A stretch of 64,000 nt of DNA, from assembly GCA_017745295.1 (NCBI GenBank), contig JAGHZR010000019.1, positions 20,464 to 84,463 of the forward strand, given 5' to 3'. A model generated the notes under the pieces. It saw only the letters and a list, made by a program, of their open reading frames with translations, was not told the origin of the DNA and did no database searches. Of this stretch, positions 36,833 to 46,049 are shown piece by piece; the first letter of the stretch is position 1; the number at the start of each line of letters is the position of its first letter. The DNA is from Novosphingobium sp. GTDB lineage: Bacteria > Pseudomonadota > Alphaproteobacteria > Sphingomonadales > Sphingomonadaceae. Position numbers and translations under genes: made by a program.

Positions 36833-38506
36833 ATGTCTGAAGCCACTGCTGCCCCGAAACCCGGCTGGGGGGCGGTGATTCGCGCTTTGGGCAATCGCAA
36901 GACCGGCTTCATGGCCGTCTTCGGATTCGCGGCGGGCCTGCCCTATTCGCTGCTGCTCGGCACGCTCTATGCCTGGCTCTCCGACGCGCATGTCGATCTG
37001 GAGACGATGGGCGTGTTCTCGCTGATCGGGCTGGCCTATGCCTTCAAGTTCCTCTGGTCCCCCGCGCTCGACCGCATCGACCTGCCGGTGCTGCGGCGCC
37101 TCGGACGGCGCAAGCAGTGGATCGTCACCGCGCAGGTCCTGCTCGGCATCATTCTCGTGACGCTGTCGCAGCTCGATCCGGTGGCGGCGCTGGGGCTGTT
37201 CTCGCTGCTTGCCGGGATCGGGGCGTTTGCCTCGGCCACGCAGGATATCGCCATCGACGCCTGGCGCGTCGATGTGGCGGACGAGGTCGCGACGATCGAC
37301 ATGCTCTCGACCGTGTTCCAGATGGGCTACCGCATCGCCGCGCTGGTCGGCGGAGCGCTGGCGCTGATCCTGGCCGAGCGCATCGGCTGGACTTCGGTGT
37401 TCCTCGTCATGGGCCTGATCCTCGTGGTGGCGGGCGTGGTCTGCCTCTTCGCGCCCGATGCCGACGCCACCGCACCGAGCGCCGAGGACCGCGACGAACT
37501 GCTCGAACTGCGCGAGGCAGGGCAGATCAGCCCGCGTGTGCGCGGCATCGCGCTGGGGCTGGTCGGCCTCCTCTGGGGCTGGGCGCTGGTGACGGTCGGC
37601 TTGTTCATGGTGCGCTCGCTCGGCAGCGATCCGGGCTCGCGACCGGATGCGGTGGACTTCGTGGCCAAGACCGGTCCGCTAATCGTCGTCGCGACGATCA
37701 TCCTGCCTGCCGCGATCGCCGCCGTGCTCGTCTGGTTACAGCGCAGCGGACGGCATCTCCTGCCCGAGGCCGTGCCGCATGAGGGCAGCGGCTCGCGCGC
37801 GGCGGACCATCTTTATCGCGCGCTGATCCTGCCGCTGACCGAGCTGGTCGGGCGCATGGGCTGGGGCCTCGTGCTGGCACTGGCGCTGGTACTGACCTAC
37901 CGCCTCTGCGATTCGATCTGGGGAACCTTCGCCTATCCGTTCTATCTCGGCGAATTGAAGTACACGAAGGACGAGGTGGCGATCGCCTCCAAGTTCTTCG
38001 GCGTCGGTGCGATCGTGCTGGGGCTGGCCCTGGGCGGCACGCTGCTGACGGTGGTGGGCCGCATGGCGACGCTGACGCTCGGCGCCGTGCTTGCCGCCGC
38101 GACGAACCTGCTCTACGCGGACCTTGCCCTCGGCGGCGCGCGCATGGCGGTGATTGCCGACGTTCTCGGCGTCAGCTGGCTGGTCGAACAACTCGGCGGC
38201 CAGCCGCGCCTCGGCACGCTGATGGTGACCATCGGCATGGAAAACCTGGCGACCGGCATTGCCGGGGCGGCCTATATCGCCTGGCTCTCGTCGATCGTCT
38301 CGAAGGGCTACAGCGCGGTGCAATATGCGCTGCTGTCGTCGCTGACCCTGCTGGTCGGCACACTGGGGCGCGGCGCGCTGGGCCAGCTTATCCAGGAGCA
38401 GGGCTATTACCGGATGTTCGTGCTCGTCACCTGGATCGGCACGATCGCGATCGTCCTGTGCCTGCTCGAATGGTGGCGGGTGGCCCGCAAGAAGTCTGCG
38501 GCTTAA
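36833..38506 (+). CDS. AmpG-like MFS transporter
   Basis: This 557-residue major facilitator with about 14 hydrophobic segments is of the PAT/AmpG family. AmpG carries anhydromuropeptides recycled from murein into the cytoplasm. GFAAGLPYSLLLGTLYAWL and FKFLWSPALDRI near the start are typical. A cytoplasmic loop (about 200-240) and a longer mid region separate the two halves. The substrate is inferred; a related siderophore-amphiphile or acetyl-CoA type is possible. It is divergent from rluB. Its stop overlaps folC convergently. Confidence 0.8.
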   Translation: MSEATAAPKPGWGAVIRALGNRKTGFMAVFGFAAGLPYSLLLGTLYAWLSDAHVDLETMGVFSLIGLAYAFKFLWSPALDRIDLPVLRRLGRRKQWIVTAQVLLGIILVTLSQLDPVAALGLFSLLAGIGAFASATQDIAIDAWRVDVADEVATIDMLSTVFQMGYRIAALVGGALALILAERIGWTSVFLVMGLILVVAGVVCLFAPDADATAPSAEDRDELLELREAGQISPRVRGIALGLVGLLWGWALVTVGLFMVRSLGSDPGSRPDAVDFVAKTGPLIVVATIILPAAIAAVLVWLQRSGRHLLPEAVPHEGSGSRAADHLYRALILPLTELVGRMGWGLVLALALVLTYRLCDSIWGTFAYPFYLGELKYTKDEVAIASKFFGVGAIVLGLALGGTLLTVVGRMATLTLGAVLAAATNLLYADLALGGARMAVIADVLGVSWLVEQLGGQPRLGTLMVTIGMENLATGIAGAAYIAWLSSIVSKGYSAVQYALLSSLTLLVGTLGRGALGQLIQEQGYYRMFVLVTWIGTIAIVLCLLEWWRVARKKSAA

Positions 38507-39798
38507 TCCGGCACTTCGTCGTTGGCCTTGAGGACCACGCCCGCGAGATAGAGCGATCCGGCGATCAGCACCGGCAGGCCGTCGTCCGGCAGGTCGGCGA
38601 GTGCGTCCGCAACGCTGTCGGCAGCGCGGGCCGCGGGGCCGAAGCTGGCCGGGCCGTGGCAATCGTGACCCGGCACCGGCACCGCGCGGATGCTGGCGAT
38701 GCTCTGTTCCAGAGGGGCGGTGAGGGCGCGCGGGTCCTTGTTCGCCAGCATGCCGATCACAAGGTGAAGCCGCTGTCCCGTGAAATGGCGGGCGATGGCG
38801 ATTCCGGCATCGGGATTGTGGCCGCCGTCGAGCCAGACTTCGCGGGTACCGGCATGGCCGGTGAGGGGGCCACCCGAAAGGTGCTGGAGGCGGGCAGGCC
38901 AATGCGCCGCGCGGAGGCCTTCCGCCAGCGCTTCGGGTGAGACTGTGACCTGGTCCTGATGCCGCAGGATGGCGACGGCCAGCGCGGCATTCTCGGCCTG
39001 ATGCGTGCCCGGCAGCGTGGGGAGCGGCAGGACGAGTTCGCCGTGGCGGTCCGAATATTCGATCACGTCGCTCAACGCAGCGTCCCAGTCGCGCCCGCGC
39101 ATGTGCAGGGCCGCACCGGCGGCCAGCGCCGCGCGTTCGATTTCCAGCGTGGCGCTTTCCGGATAGGCCAGCGTCACGAGCGGCGCGGGGCCGCGCACGA
39201 TCCCGGCCTTCTCGAAAGCGATGCGGGCGAGCGGTTCTTCCGGGGCGCCGTCTTCGGGGCGCAGGAGGAACGCCTCATGGTCGATGCCGAGCGTGACGAT
39301 GCCGCAGGCCGCCGGATGGTCGAGGACATTGGTGGCATCGAGGCGGCCGCCGAGGCCGACTTCGATCACGCAGGCATCGGCCGGTTCCCGCGCGAAGGCG
39401 AGGAAGATCGCCGCCGTCGTCACTTCGAAGAAGCTGGGGCCAAGGTCTTCGCCCGCGTCGAGCACTTCGCGCAGCAGGTCGGCCAGCATTTCGTCCGAGA
39501 TCAGCTTGCCGCCAAGGCGAATGCGCTCGTTGTAGCGGACCAGATGCGGCTTGGTGGCGGAATGGACTTTCAGGCCCTGCGCTTCGAGCATGAAGCGCAA
39601 GTAAGTGCAGGTCGATCCCTTGCCGTTGGTCCCGGCGACATGGAAGGTCGGGGGGAGATGCCTGTGCGGATTGCCCAGCCGGTCGAGCAGCGCATGGATC
39701 GTCTCCAGTCCCAGACGCCCCTGCGGGATCGAGAGCGCGGCGAGTCGGTCAAGCTGGGCCTGAACGCGCGGGTCTTCGGAAACGGCGAAGTCTTTCAT
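38503..39798 (-). CDS. folC: Bifunctional folylpolyglutamate synthase / dihydrofolate synthase
   Basis: This 431-residue ATP-dependent ligase adds glutamate to dihydropteroate and to folates. The P-loop GTNGKGS is at residues 56-62, and the following segments (TKPHLVRYNERIRL, EVGLGGRLDATNV, WLDGGHNPDAG) are family hallmarks. The start ATG 39798 (MKDFAVSED) has GGACGG upstream; 39822 is possible. It follows trpA by about 100 bases on the same strand, without accD between them, which is unusual among alphaproteobacteria. The stop overlaps the transporter gene by 4 bases. Confidence 0.93.
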   Translation of the reverse strand: MKDFAVSEDPRVQAQLDRLAALSIPQGRLGLETIHALLDRLGNPHRHLPPTFHVAGTNGKGSTCTYLRFMLEAQGLKVHSATKPHLVRYNERIRLGGKLISDEMLADLLREVLDAGEDLGPSFFEVTTAAIFLAFAREPADACVIEVGLGGRLDATNVLDHPAACGIVTLGIDHEAFLLRPEDGAPEEPLARIAFEKAGIVRGPAPLVTLAYPESATLEIERAALAAGAALHMRGRDWDAALSDVIEYSDRHGELVLPLPTLPGTHQAENAALAVAILRHQDQVTVSPEALAEGLRAAHWPARLQHLSGGPLTGHAGTREVWLDGGHNPDAGIAIARHFTGQRLHLVIGMLANKDPRALTAPLEQSIASIRAVPVPGHDCHGPASFGPAARAADSVADALADLPDDGLPVLIAGSLYLAGVVLKANDEVPD

Positions 39799-39866
39799 GG
39801 CATCCGTCCGGAAAAAGAACATCGCGGCAAGCCTTGGCGGCTGCCGCGATGTTGGAATTGCTGCGT

Positions 39867-39888
39867 CGTCATGCTTTGCGCAATGACG
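39867..39888. repeat. Short inverted repeat between trpA and folC
   Basis: CGTCAT (39867-39872) faces ATGACG (39883-39888) across TTTGCG. The outer bases match the ends of the longer CGTCATTGCGAG palindromes found at 48796 and 60183, so it may be a degenerate member of that repeat family. Confidence 0.45.
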
Positions 39889-39900
39889 AAATTTGAAGGA

Positions 39901-40695
39901 TCAGCGCGCGGCGTGAACCGCTTCGGCCAGCGCGGAGGTCAGTGCACGCAGATGCTCGGGCGCTTCGTTGCCGTGTTGCTTGACCAGATCGACCAGCGCC
40001 GAGCCGACGACCACGCCGTCTGCGACTTTGGCGATCGCGCTCGCCTGCTCGGGCGTGCGCACGCCGAAACCGACGGCGACGGGGATGGTGCTGGCGGCCT
40101 TGAGCTTCGCCACGGCATCCTCGATCGAGCCTTGCGCCGCCTGCTGCATGCCGGTCACGCCCGCGACCGAGACGTAATAGAGGAAGCCAGAGGAGCCTTC
40201 GAGCACGGCCGGAAGGCGCGTGGCATCGGTGGTCGGGGTGGCGAGGCGGATCAGCGAAACGCTCTTCTCGCGAAGGGCAGGGCCGAGTTCGGCATCTTCC
40301 TCGGGCGGAATGTCGACGCAGATCACGCCGTCGACACCGGCCTTGGCGCATTCGTTCGCGAACCAGTCCGCGCCGCGCGCGATCATCGGGTTGGCGTAAC
40401 CCATAAGCACCAGCGGCACTTGCGGATGACGCGCGCGGAATTCGCTGGCCATGCGGAAGATGTCGGCGGTCTTCGTGCCCGCGTCGAGGCTGCGGATGTT
40501 CGCTTCCTGGATCGCCGGGCCGTCGGCCATCGGATCGGTGAAGGGCATGCCGAGTTCGATCACGTCGGCACCGCCTTCGACGAGCGCATCGAGATTGGCG
40601 GCGGTGTCGCCGTCACCCCCGGTGATGAAGCAGACGAGTGCCGCCCGGCGCTTTCCGTTAATTTCTTTGGCGAATGCGGTTTCGAAGCGGGTCAT
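39901..40695 (-). CDS. trpA: Tryptophan synthase alpha chain
   Basis: This 264-residue alpha subunit cleaves indole-3-glycerol phosphate to indole and glyceraldehyde-3-phosphate, passing indole to TrpB. Catalytic E47 (VIELGMPF) and D58 (DPMADGP) are both present, as is the GFGVRTPEQ phosphate-binding loop. It starts 3 bases after trpB stops and is part of the trpB-trpA operon. Length is normal. Confidence 0.95.
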   Translation of the reverse strand: MTRFETAFAKEINGKRRAALVCFITGGDGDTAANLDALVEGGADVIELGMPFTDPMADGPAIQEANIRSLDAGTKTADIFRMASEFRARHPQVPLVLMGYANPMIARGADWFANECAKAGVDGVICVDIPPEEDAELGPALREKSVSLIRLATPTTDATRLPAVLEGSSGFLYYVSVAGVTGMQQAAQGSIEDAVAKLKAASTIPVAVGFGVRTPEQASAIAKVADGVVVGSALVDLVKQHGNEAPEHLRALTSALAEAVHAAR

Positions 40696-40698
40696 CGA

Positions 40699-41940
<1,242 letters not shown>

Positions 41941-42073
41941 GATCAGGCCGATTGGCAGAGCGGCGCTGGCAAGTCCAGCACGTAAGAAGCCTTGGGTTCG
42001 CCCTATCCCTTTTCAATTGCAAAGCTTGCAACAGGCATAACTGCATTGGCAACATAGTGTCTGTAAGTGGCAG

Positions 42074-42101
42074 TTTCGTGACGATTTCCCGTAATTATAA
42101 A
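42074..42101 (+). promoter_or_regulatory. Candidate promoter of the outer-membrane barrel gene
   Basis: A good -10 hexamer TATAAA (42096-42101) is preceded at 16 bases by TTTCGT (42074-42079), a weak -35. It lies in an AT-rich stretch unlike the surrounding DNA. Confidence 0.4.
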
Positions 42102-42130
42102 ATTTTCGTTCATCTGAGAGAAAGGTTGGG

Positions 42131-42163
42131 GGGAGCAGCGGGGCGCTCCCGGTGAGGGCCGGG
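42131..42163 (+). promoter_or_regulatory. Leader hairpins before the barrel gene
   Basis: GGGAGC (42131-42136) pairs with GCTCCC (42145-42150), and CCCGG (42148-42152) pairs with CCGGG (42159-42163). The three C bases at 42148-42150 are shared, so the two hairpins exclude each other. The RBS (GGAG near 42172) follows. Confidence 0.4.
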
Positions 42164-42184
42164 AACATACTGGAGTTTAAGAAT

Positions 42185-42652
42185 ATGCGTATTGCACTCG
42201 TTTCGCTCGCCGCGGTTGCTGCCGTGGCCGCCGCCACCCCCGCTCTGGCCAACGAAGCGCGCGTCGAAGCCCGCACCGGCATCATCTGGAACGGCAGCGA
42301 CAGCGAAGCAGTCGGCGGCGTTGCAGTCGGTTACGACTACGACCTGGGCGAAAAGTTCTTCGTGGGCGTTGAAGGTTCGGCAGACAAGATCCTGGCCGAC
42401 AACTACCGCGTTTCGTGGGGCGTCGGCGGCCGCGCCGGCTTCAAGGTCACCCCGACCACCAAGCTCTATGCCAACTCGACCTGGCAGTCGAAGTACAGCA
42501 AGTTCGGCAACAGCGCCGTTGCTGTCGGCGGTGGCGTCGAGCAGGCCCTGAACGACCGCTTCTACGGCAAGGTCGAATACAAGCACCTGCTGATCGGCGA
42601 CAACACCCCCGACGCAGACGTCGGCCTGGTCGGCGTTGGCGTGAAGTTCTGA
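42185..42652 (+). CDS. Small outer-membrane beta-barrel protein
   Basis: This 155-residue protein is probably an outer-membrane barrel. The signal peptide (MRIALVSLAAVAAVAAATPALA) is followed by alternating hydrophobic beta strands (GGVAVGYDYDLGEKFFVG, KLYANSTWQSKY, GLVGVGVKF) and a C-terminal Phe, as for outer-membrane proteins. The length suggests a barrel of about eight strands. GGAG sits 12 bases before the ATG (42185). It separates trpF from trpB on the opposite strand. No specific function can be assigned. Confidence 0.8.
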   Translation: MRIALVSLAAVAAVAAATPALANEARVEARTGIIWNGSDSEAVGGVAVGYDYDLGEKFFVGVEGSADKILADNYRVSWGVGGRAGFKVTPTTKLYANSTWQSKYSKFGNSAVAVGGGVEQALNDRFYGKVEYKHLLIGDNTPDADVGLVGVGVKF

Positions 42653-42658
42653 TCGGAT

Positions 42659-42695
42659 TTCGGCCCGACGCAGCTACCGAGTTCGTCGGGCCGAA
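42659..42695 (+). terminator. Hairpin after the barrel gene
   Basis: A 12-bp perfect stem (TTCGGCCCGACG / CGTCGGGCCGAA) lies right after the stop, without a T-tract. Confidence 0.5.
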
Positions 42696-42737
42696 GCCCG
42701 TATAAGGAATCCGCTCTGCAAGGAGCGTAAGCCAGGG

Positions 42738-42771
42738 AAGGGCGGTCTATGAGGGGCCGCCCTTTCTTGTT
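42738..42771 (+). terminator. Second hairpin terminator of the barrel gene
   Basis: An AAGGGCGG / CCGCCCTT stem is followed by TCTTGTTGT, a moderate terminator in the plus direction. Confidence 0.6.
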
Positions 42772-42784
42772 GTGTGTGAACCTC

Positions 42785-43435
42785 TCAGAAGTCCGAGGCG
42801 CTGCGCACGGCGCGCGCGAAGGCTTCGATGCGGTCGAGGTCCTTGACCCCCGGTGCGCTTTCGACGCCCGATGAGGTGTCCACCAGCGGCGTACCGGTAA
42901 GCCGGATGGCCTCCGCGACGTTATCCGGGTTCAGCCCTCCGGCCAGACCCCAGGCCACAGGGCCTTCCCAGTTCGCCACCAGCTTCCAGTCGAAGCTGAG
43001 GCCCATGCCGCCGGGCAGGGTTCCCTTCGGCGTCTTGGCATCAAACAGCACGAGATCGACGGCGCCCGCATAAGCGCTCGCCCGGGCGGCATCTTCCGCC
43101 GTTGCGACCGATAGCGCCTTCCACACGGGAATGCCGAAGCGGGCGCGAAGCTGGGCCGCGCGTTGCGGCGTTTCGCTGCCGTGAAGCTGGAGCGTGTCGA
43201 GCCGGGCGCTGGCGACGGCCTCGGCGATCGCGGCGTCATCGGCATCGACGAAGAGGCCGACCCTCCCGATCCGTCCCTCCGCCCGATCCGACAGCAAGGC
43301 GGCCTCGGCCGGGGTGACGTTGCGGGGGCTCCTGGGGAAGAACACGAATCCGGCATGAGCGGCGCGCGCGCGAATCGCGGCTTCGAGGGATTCGGGAGTG
43401 CTTATCCCGCAGATCTTGATCGCCGCAGTTGGCAT
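42785..43435 (-). CDS. trpF: Phosphoribosylanthranilate isomerase
   Basis: This 216-residue TIM-barrel enzyme performs the Amadori rearrangement of phosphoribosylanthranilate to CdRP in tryptophan synthesis. The catalytic Cys is in KICGIST near the N-terminus and the Asp is in LFDAKTPKG. The GLAGGLNPDNVAEAI and DTSSGVESAPGVKD segments form the phosphate site. The start at 43435 gives the family N-terminus; the frame continues to 43528. It is divergent from the neighbouring lipoprotein gene. Confidence 0.95.
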   Translation of the reverse strand: MPTAAIKICGISTPESLEAAIRARAAHAGFVFFPRSPRNVTPAEAALLSDRAEGRIGRVGLFVDADDAAIAEAVASARLDTLQLHGSETPQRAAQLRARFGIPVWKALSVATAEDAARASAYAGAVDLVLFDAKTPKGTLPGGMGLSFDWKLVANWEGPVAWGLAGGLNPDNVAEAIRLTGTPLVDTSSGVESAPGVKDLDRIEAFARAVRSASDF

Positions 43436-43482
43436 GTCGCGTTTCCGGCCTAGATTGCAGTCCCGAAGCAAGGGGACCGACG

Positions 43483-43905
43483 ATGAACAGACTGGGCCGC
43501 TATCTAGTGCCATTTGCCGCCGCCGCAATGCTGGCAGGCTGCGGGGTGAAGGAGTCGTTCAAGGACGCCGAGGTCGAAGTCGGCAAGTTCCACCAGGCGC
43601 TGGACGCCGGTGACTTGCCCGCGATCTGGCAGCAGGCCGATCCGGCGCTGCGGCAGGGCGCGCAGCGGGGCCAGCTCGAAAAGGTGCTGGATGCGGTGCA
43701 CCGCAAGCTCGGGAAAGTGAAGGACGCCAAGCAGGTGGGCTGGAATGCCAATGCCACCACCGGCGGGACCTTCGTCACCCTGACCTATCAGACGACGTTC
43801 GAGCACGGGTCGGGCGTCGAACAGTTCGTCTATCGCAAGGGTGACGAAGGCAAAGTTACCCTGACCGGCTATGATATCCAGTCGCAGGACATGATGCTCA
43901 ATTGA
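43483..43905 (+). CDS. Lipoprotein of unknown function (DUF4019-like)
   Basis: This 140-residue lipoprotein has a signal peptide ending in a good lipobox (AMLAGC, Cys 20). The mature part resembles the DUF4019 family: FHQALDAGDLPAIWQQ, then LRQGAQRGQLEKVLDAVHRKLG, then a beta-rich tail with QTTFEHGSGVEQF. The assignment is by look and not certain. The start at 43483 is supported by the signal peptide; the frame extends to 43429. It is convergent with the SIMPL-domain gene. Confidence 0.7.
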   Translation: MNRLGRYLVPFAAAAMLAGCGVKESFKDAEVEVGKFHQALDAGDLPAIWQQADPALRQGAQRGQLEKVLDAVHRKLGKVKDAKQVGWNANATTGGTFVTLTYQTTFEHGSGVEQFVYRKGDEGKVTLTGYDIQSQDMMLN

Positions 43906-43914
43906 GCAGGGGCG

Positions 43915-44673
43915 TCATGGTGCCAGTTCGAACTGGACCGTGACGTTGACGTTGGTTTCCAGCTCCCCGGCGGCGACCGGCGGGGCGGAAGCGAGCGAAT
44001 CCATCGCCGCCTTGGCGCGGTACATGACCGGCGCGGGCGCATAGCCGCCGCTTTCGCTGATCGAGACGATCCGGGCCACATGCATTCCGGCAGCGCCTGC
44101 ATAGAGGTCGGCGCGGGCGCGGGCGTCCTTGATCGCGGCGACGCGGGCCTCGTTCTGAGCGGCGTCCGGCTGGGACAGCGAGAAGTTGGGTCCGTTCACC
44201 TGATTCGCGCCGGCCTTGACGAGGGCGTCGATCACTTTGCCCATGTCGTCCAGTTTGCGCTGGCGCACGCCGACGGTGTTGCTCGCCTCGTAGCCGACGA
44301 TCTCGCGCGGGGCCTCGACATAGCTGCCGTCGGGCTGGCGCTTGGGCTGGGCATAGACCGGGTTCAGGCTGAGATTGCTGGTCTGGATGTCCTTGTCGGC
44401 CACGCCTGCGCGCTTCAGCGAGGCGATGACCTGGTTCATCCGCATGGAATTGGCATTGAGCGCCTCGCTGGCGGTGGTGCCCTGCGTGGTGACGCCTGCC
44501 GAGAAGCTCGCCATGTCGGGCGTGCGGGTGGACGAACCCTGGGCATTGACGGTCAGCAGGGTGTGCCCGGCGGCGATGGCGGGAACCAGGCCGGAGTCCT
44601 GGGCCATGGCCGGTACGGCCGCTGCCGAGACGATCGCGGCCGTGGTGACGGCAAGCAGGTTCAGGGAATTCAT
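43915..44673 (-). CDS. Exported SIMPL-domain (DUF541) protein
   Basis: This 252-residue periplasmic protein of the SIMPL family, named after mouse SIMPL and including BP26/OMP28 of Brucella, is of unclear role. The signal peptide (MNSLNLLAVTTAAIVSAAAVPAMA) precedes a beta/alpha region with MRMNQVIASLKRAGVADKDIQTSNLSL, the family's hallmark, then GGYAPAPVMYR. GGAGAG lies 8 bases before the ATG at 44673. Its stop lies 10 bases from that of the convergent lipoprotein. Confidence 0.82.
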   Translation of the reverse strand: MNSLNLLAVTTAAIVSAAAVPAMAQDSGLVPAIAAGHTLLTVNAQGSSTRTPDMASFSAGVTTQGTTASEALNANSMRMNQVIASLKRAGVADKDIQTSNLSLNPVYAQPKRQPDGSYVEAPREIVGYEASNTVGVRQRKLDDMGKVIDALVKAGANQVNGPNFSLSQPDAAQNEARVAAIKDARARADLYAGAAGMHVARIVSISESGGYAPAPVMYRAKAAMDSLASAPPVAAGELETNVNVTVQFELAP

Positions 44674-44815
44674 GAGGTCGCACTCTCCATTCGGCCATCC
44701 ATTGGCCGGATCAACGATCTGGAGGCGGCGAGGTTGCCCGGCGCTGAACCGTGCATTTTGCGCTGCGAAAGGTTTGGGTGTCAGCTCTGACAGAACGACG
44801 GCGCTAAACCCATTC

Positions 44816-44907
44816 CCGTCATCCCCGCGAAGGCGGGGATCGCGCTTTTCTTGCGCCAGACGCGAGGTCGCAGAAGGAAGCGTGGCCCCCGCCTTCGCGG
44901 GGGCCAC
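44816..44907. repeat. Two palindromic repeat units of CCGCGAAGGCGGG type
   Basis: Unit 1 (44816-44841) contains ATCCCCGC-GAAG-GCGGGGAT. Unit 2 (44882-44907) is GTGGCCCCCGC-CTTC-GCGGGGGCCAC. The loops GAAG and CTTC are complementary. Such GC-rich palindromes are common in sphingomonad intergenic DNA. They lie between the pyrF stop and the SIMPL-gene start, both minus. Confidence 0.75.
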
Positions 44908-44931
44908 GATAGCTGGCTTGCGTGCTTCGGT

Positions 44932-45609
44932 TTAAAGCGTCGCTTCGATGGCGCGGGCGGCCGCCAGCGGGTCTTCGGCGCGGCTGATCGGGCGGCCGAT
45001 GACGAGCACGCTGGCACCGGCATCGCGGGCCGCGCGAGGCGTCATGATGCGCTTCTGGTCGCCGTTGCCATCGGTGTCGGGGCGCAGGCCGGGAACCACG
45101 AAGAAACCGTCCTTCCACTGCCGGTGCACCGCGCCGACTTCATGACCCGAGCAGACGATGCCGTCGAGACCTGCCGACTGGGCGAGTTCGGCCAGACGCA
45201 GCGCCTGTTCGTGCGGCTCTGCCTGAACGCCGATCGCGTTGAGGTCGCCGCCGTCGAGGCTGGTGAGCACGGTGACCGCCACGACCTTGGTGTTCTCGCC
45301 CGCCGCGGCCTTGGCGTCTTCCATCATCGCGCGGCCGCCCGCGGCGTGGATGGTGACGATCGACGGTTCGAGCACGTGGATCGCCTGCATCGCGCCTGCA
45401 ACGGTGTTCGGAATGTCGTGGAGCTTCAGGTCGAGGAAGATCGGCAGGCCCAGCTTGTGCAACTCGTGCACGCCGTGATGGCCGTGGGCGCAGAAGAATT
45501 CGAGGCCGAGCTTGATCCCGCCGATATGCCCGGAAACCTTGCGGGCCAGCGCCTCGGCGGCATCGAGGCGGGGAAGGTCGAGGGCGAGATAGACGGGATT
45601 GCTGTTCAT
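44932..45609 (-). CDS. pyrF: Orotidine-5'-phosphate decarboxylase
   Basis: This 225-residue TIM-barrel enzyme makes UMP from OMP. The start at 45609 gives MNSNPVYLALDLP. The active-site DLKLHDIPNTV (Lys and Asp) and PGLRPD (phosphate loop) are present. It follows the LapA-domain gene by 4 bases, so both share a transcript. The open frame back to 45840 overlaps that gene in another frame and is not coding. Confidence 0.94.
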   Translation of the reverse strand: MNSNPVYLALDLPRLDAAEALARKVSGHIGGIKLGLEFFCAHGHHGVHELHKLGLPIFLDLKLHDIPNTVAGAMQAIHVLEPSIVTIHAAGGRAMMEDAKAAAGENTKVVAVTVLTSLDGGDLNAIGVQAEPHEQALRLAELAQSAGLDGIVCSGHEVGAVHRQWKDGFFVVPGLRPDTDGNGDQKRIMTPRAARDAGASVLVIGRPISRAEDPLAAARAIEATL

Positions 45610-45613
45610 GATC

Positions 45614-45946
45614 TCAGGATTCCGGGGAAGGTTCGGGAGTGGAGAGCGGCACCGAAACCGGCGCCTCGGGAACGGAGGACGGCACGCTGTTGGCCCGCAG
45701 CGAGTTTTCGAGGCTGGCGATGCGGCGCTGGAACCGCCAGCGCAGGGCGCGCAGGTAGAGCCAGACCGGCGCCATGCCGAGCAGGAAGAAGACCAGCGCG
45801 ACGAAGCCCACTGGCCACTGGAAGTGCATGTAGTTGGCACCGTCGAGGGGCCAGAAGTTCACGTCGACCCAGGTCCAGTTCATGACGATGAATGCGACCA
45901 GGATCGCGGTGATGGCGACCCACAGCACCGTGCGGACAATATTCAT
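45614..45946 (-). CDS. LapA-domain (DUF1049) membrane protein
   Basis: This 110-residue protein has two membrane segments, one at about residues 4-24 (VLWVAITAILVAFIVMNW region) and one at about 44-64. A basic coiled-coil-like tail (RALRWRFQRRIASLENSLRAN) follows. This is the lipopolysaccharide assembly protein A domain architecture; LapA/LapB control LpxC turnover in E. coli. In alphaproteobacteria a LapA-domain gene often precedes pyrF/trpF, as here. No lapB is beside it. Confidence 0.82.
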   Translation of the reverse strand: MNIVRTVLWVAITAILVAFIVMNWTWVDVNFWPLDGANYMHFQWPVGFVALVFFLLGMAPVWLYLRALRWRFQRRIASLENSLRANSVPSSVPEAPVSVPLSTPEPSPES

Positions 45947-46049
45947 GTACCCTCCGGCATTTCCTGCACAATGGGTCGTGCAGCAAGACCTCGCAATCAC
46001 GCCTGATGCTAAGCGCGATTGCGAGGCATGGGAAGTGTCGGAAAGGCGC

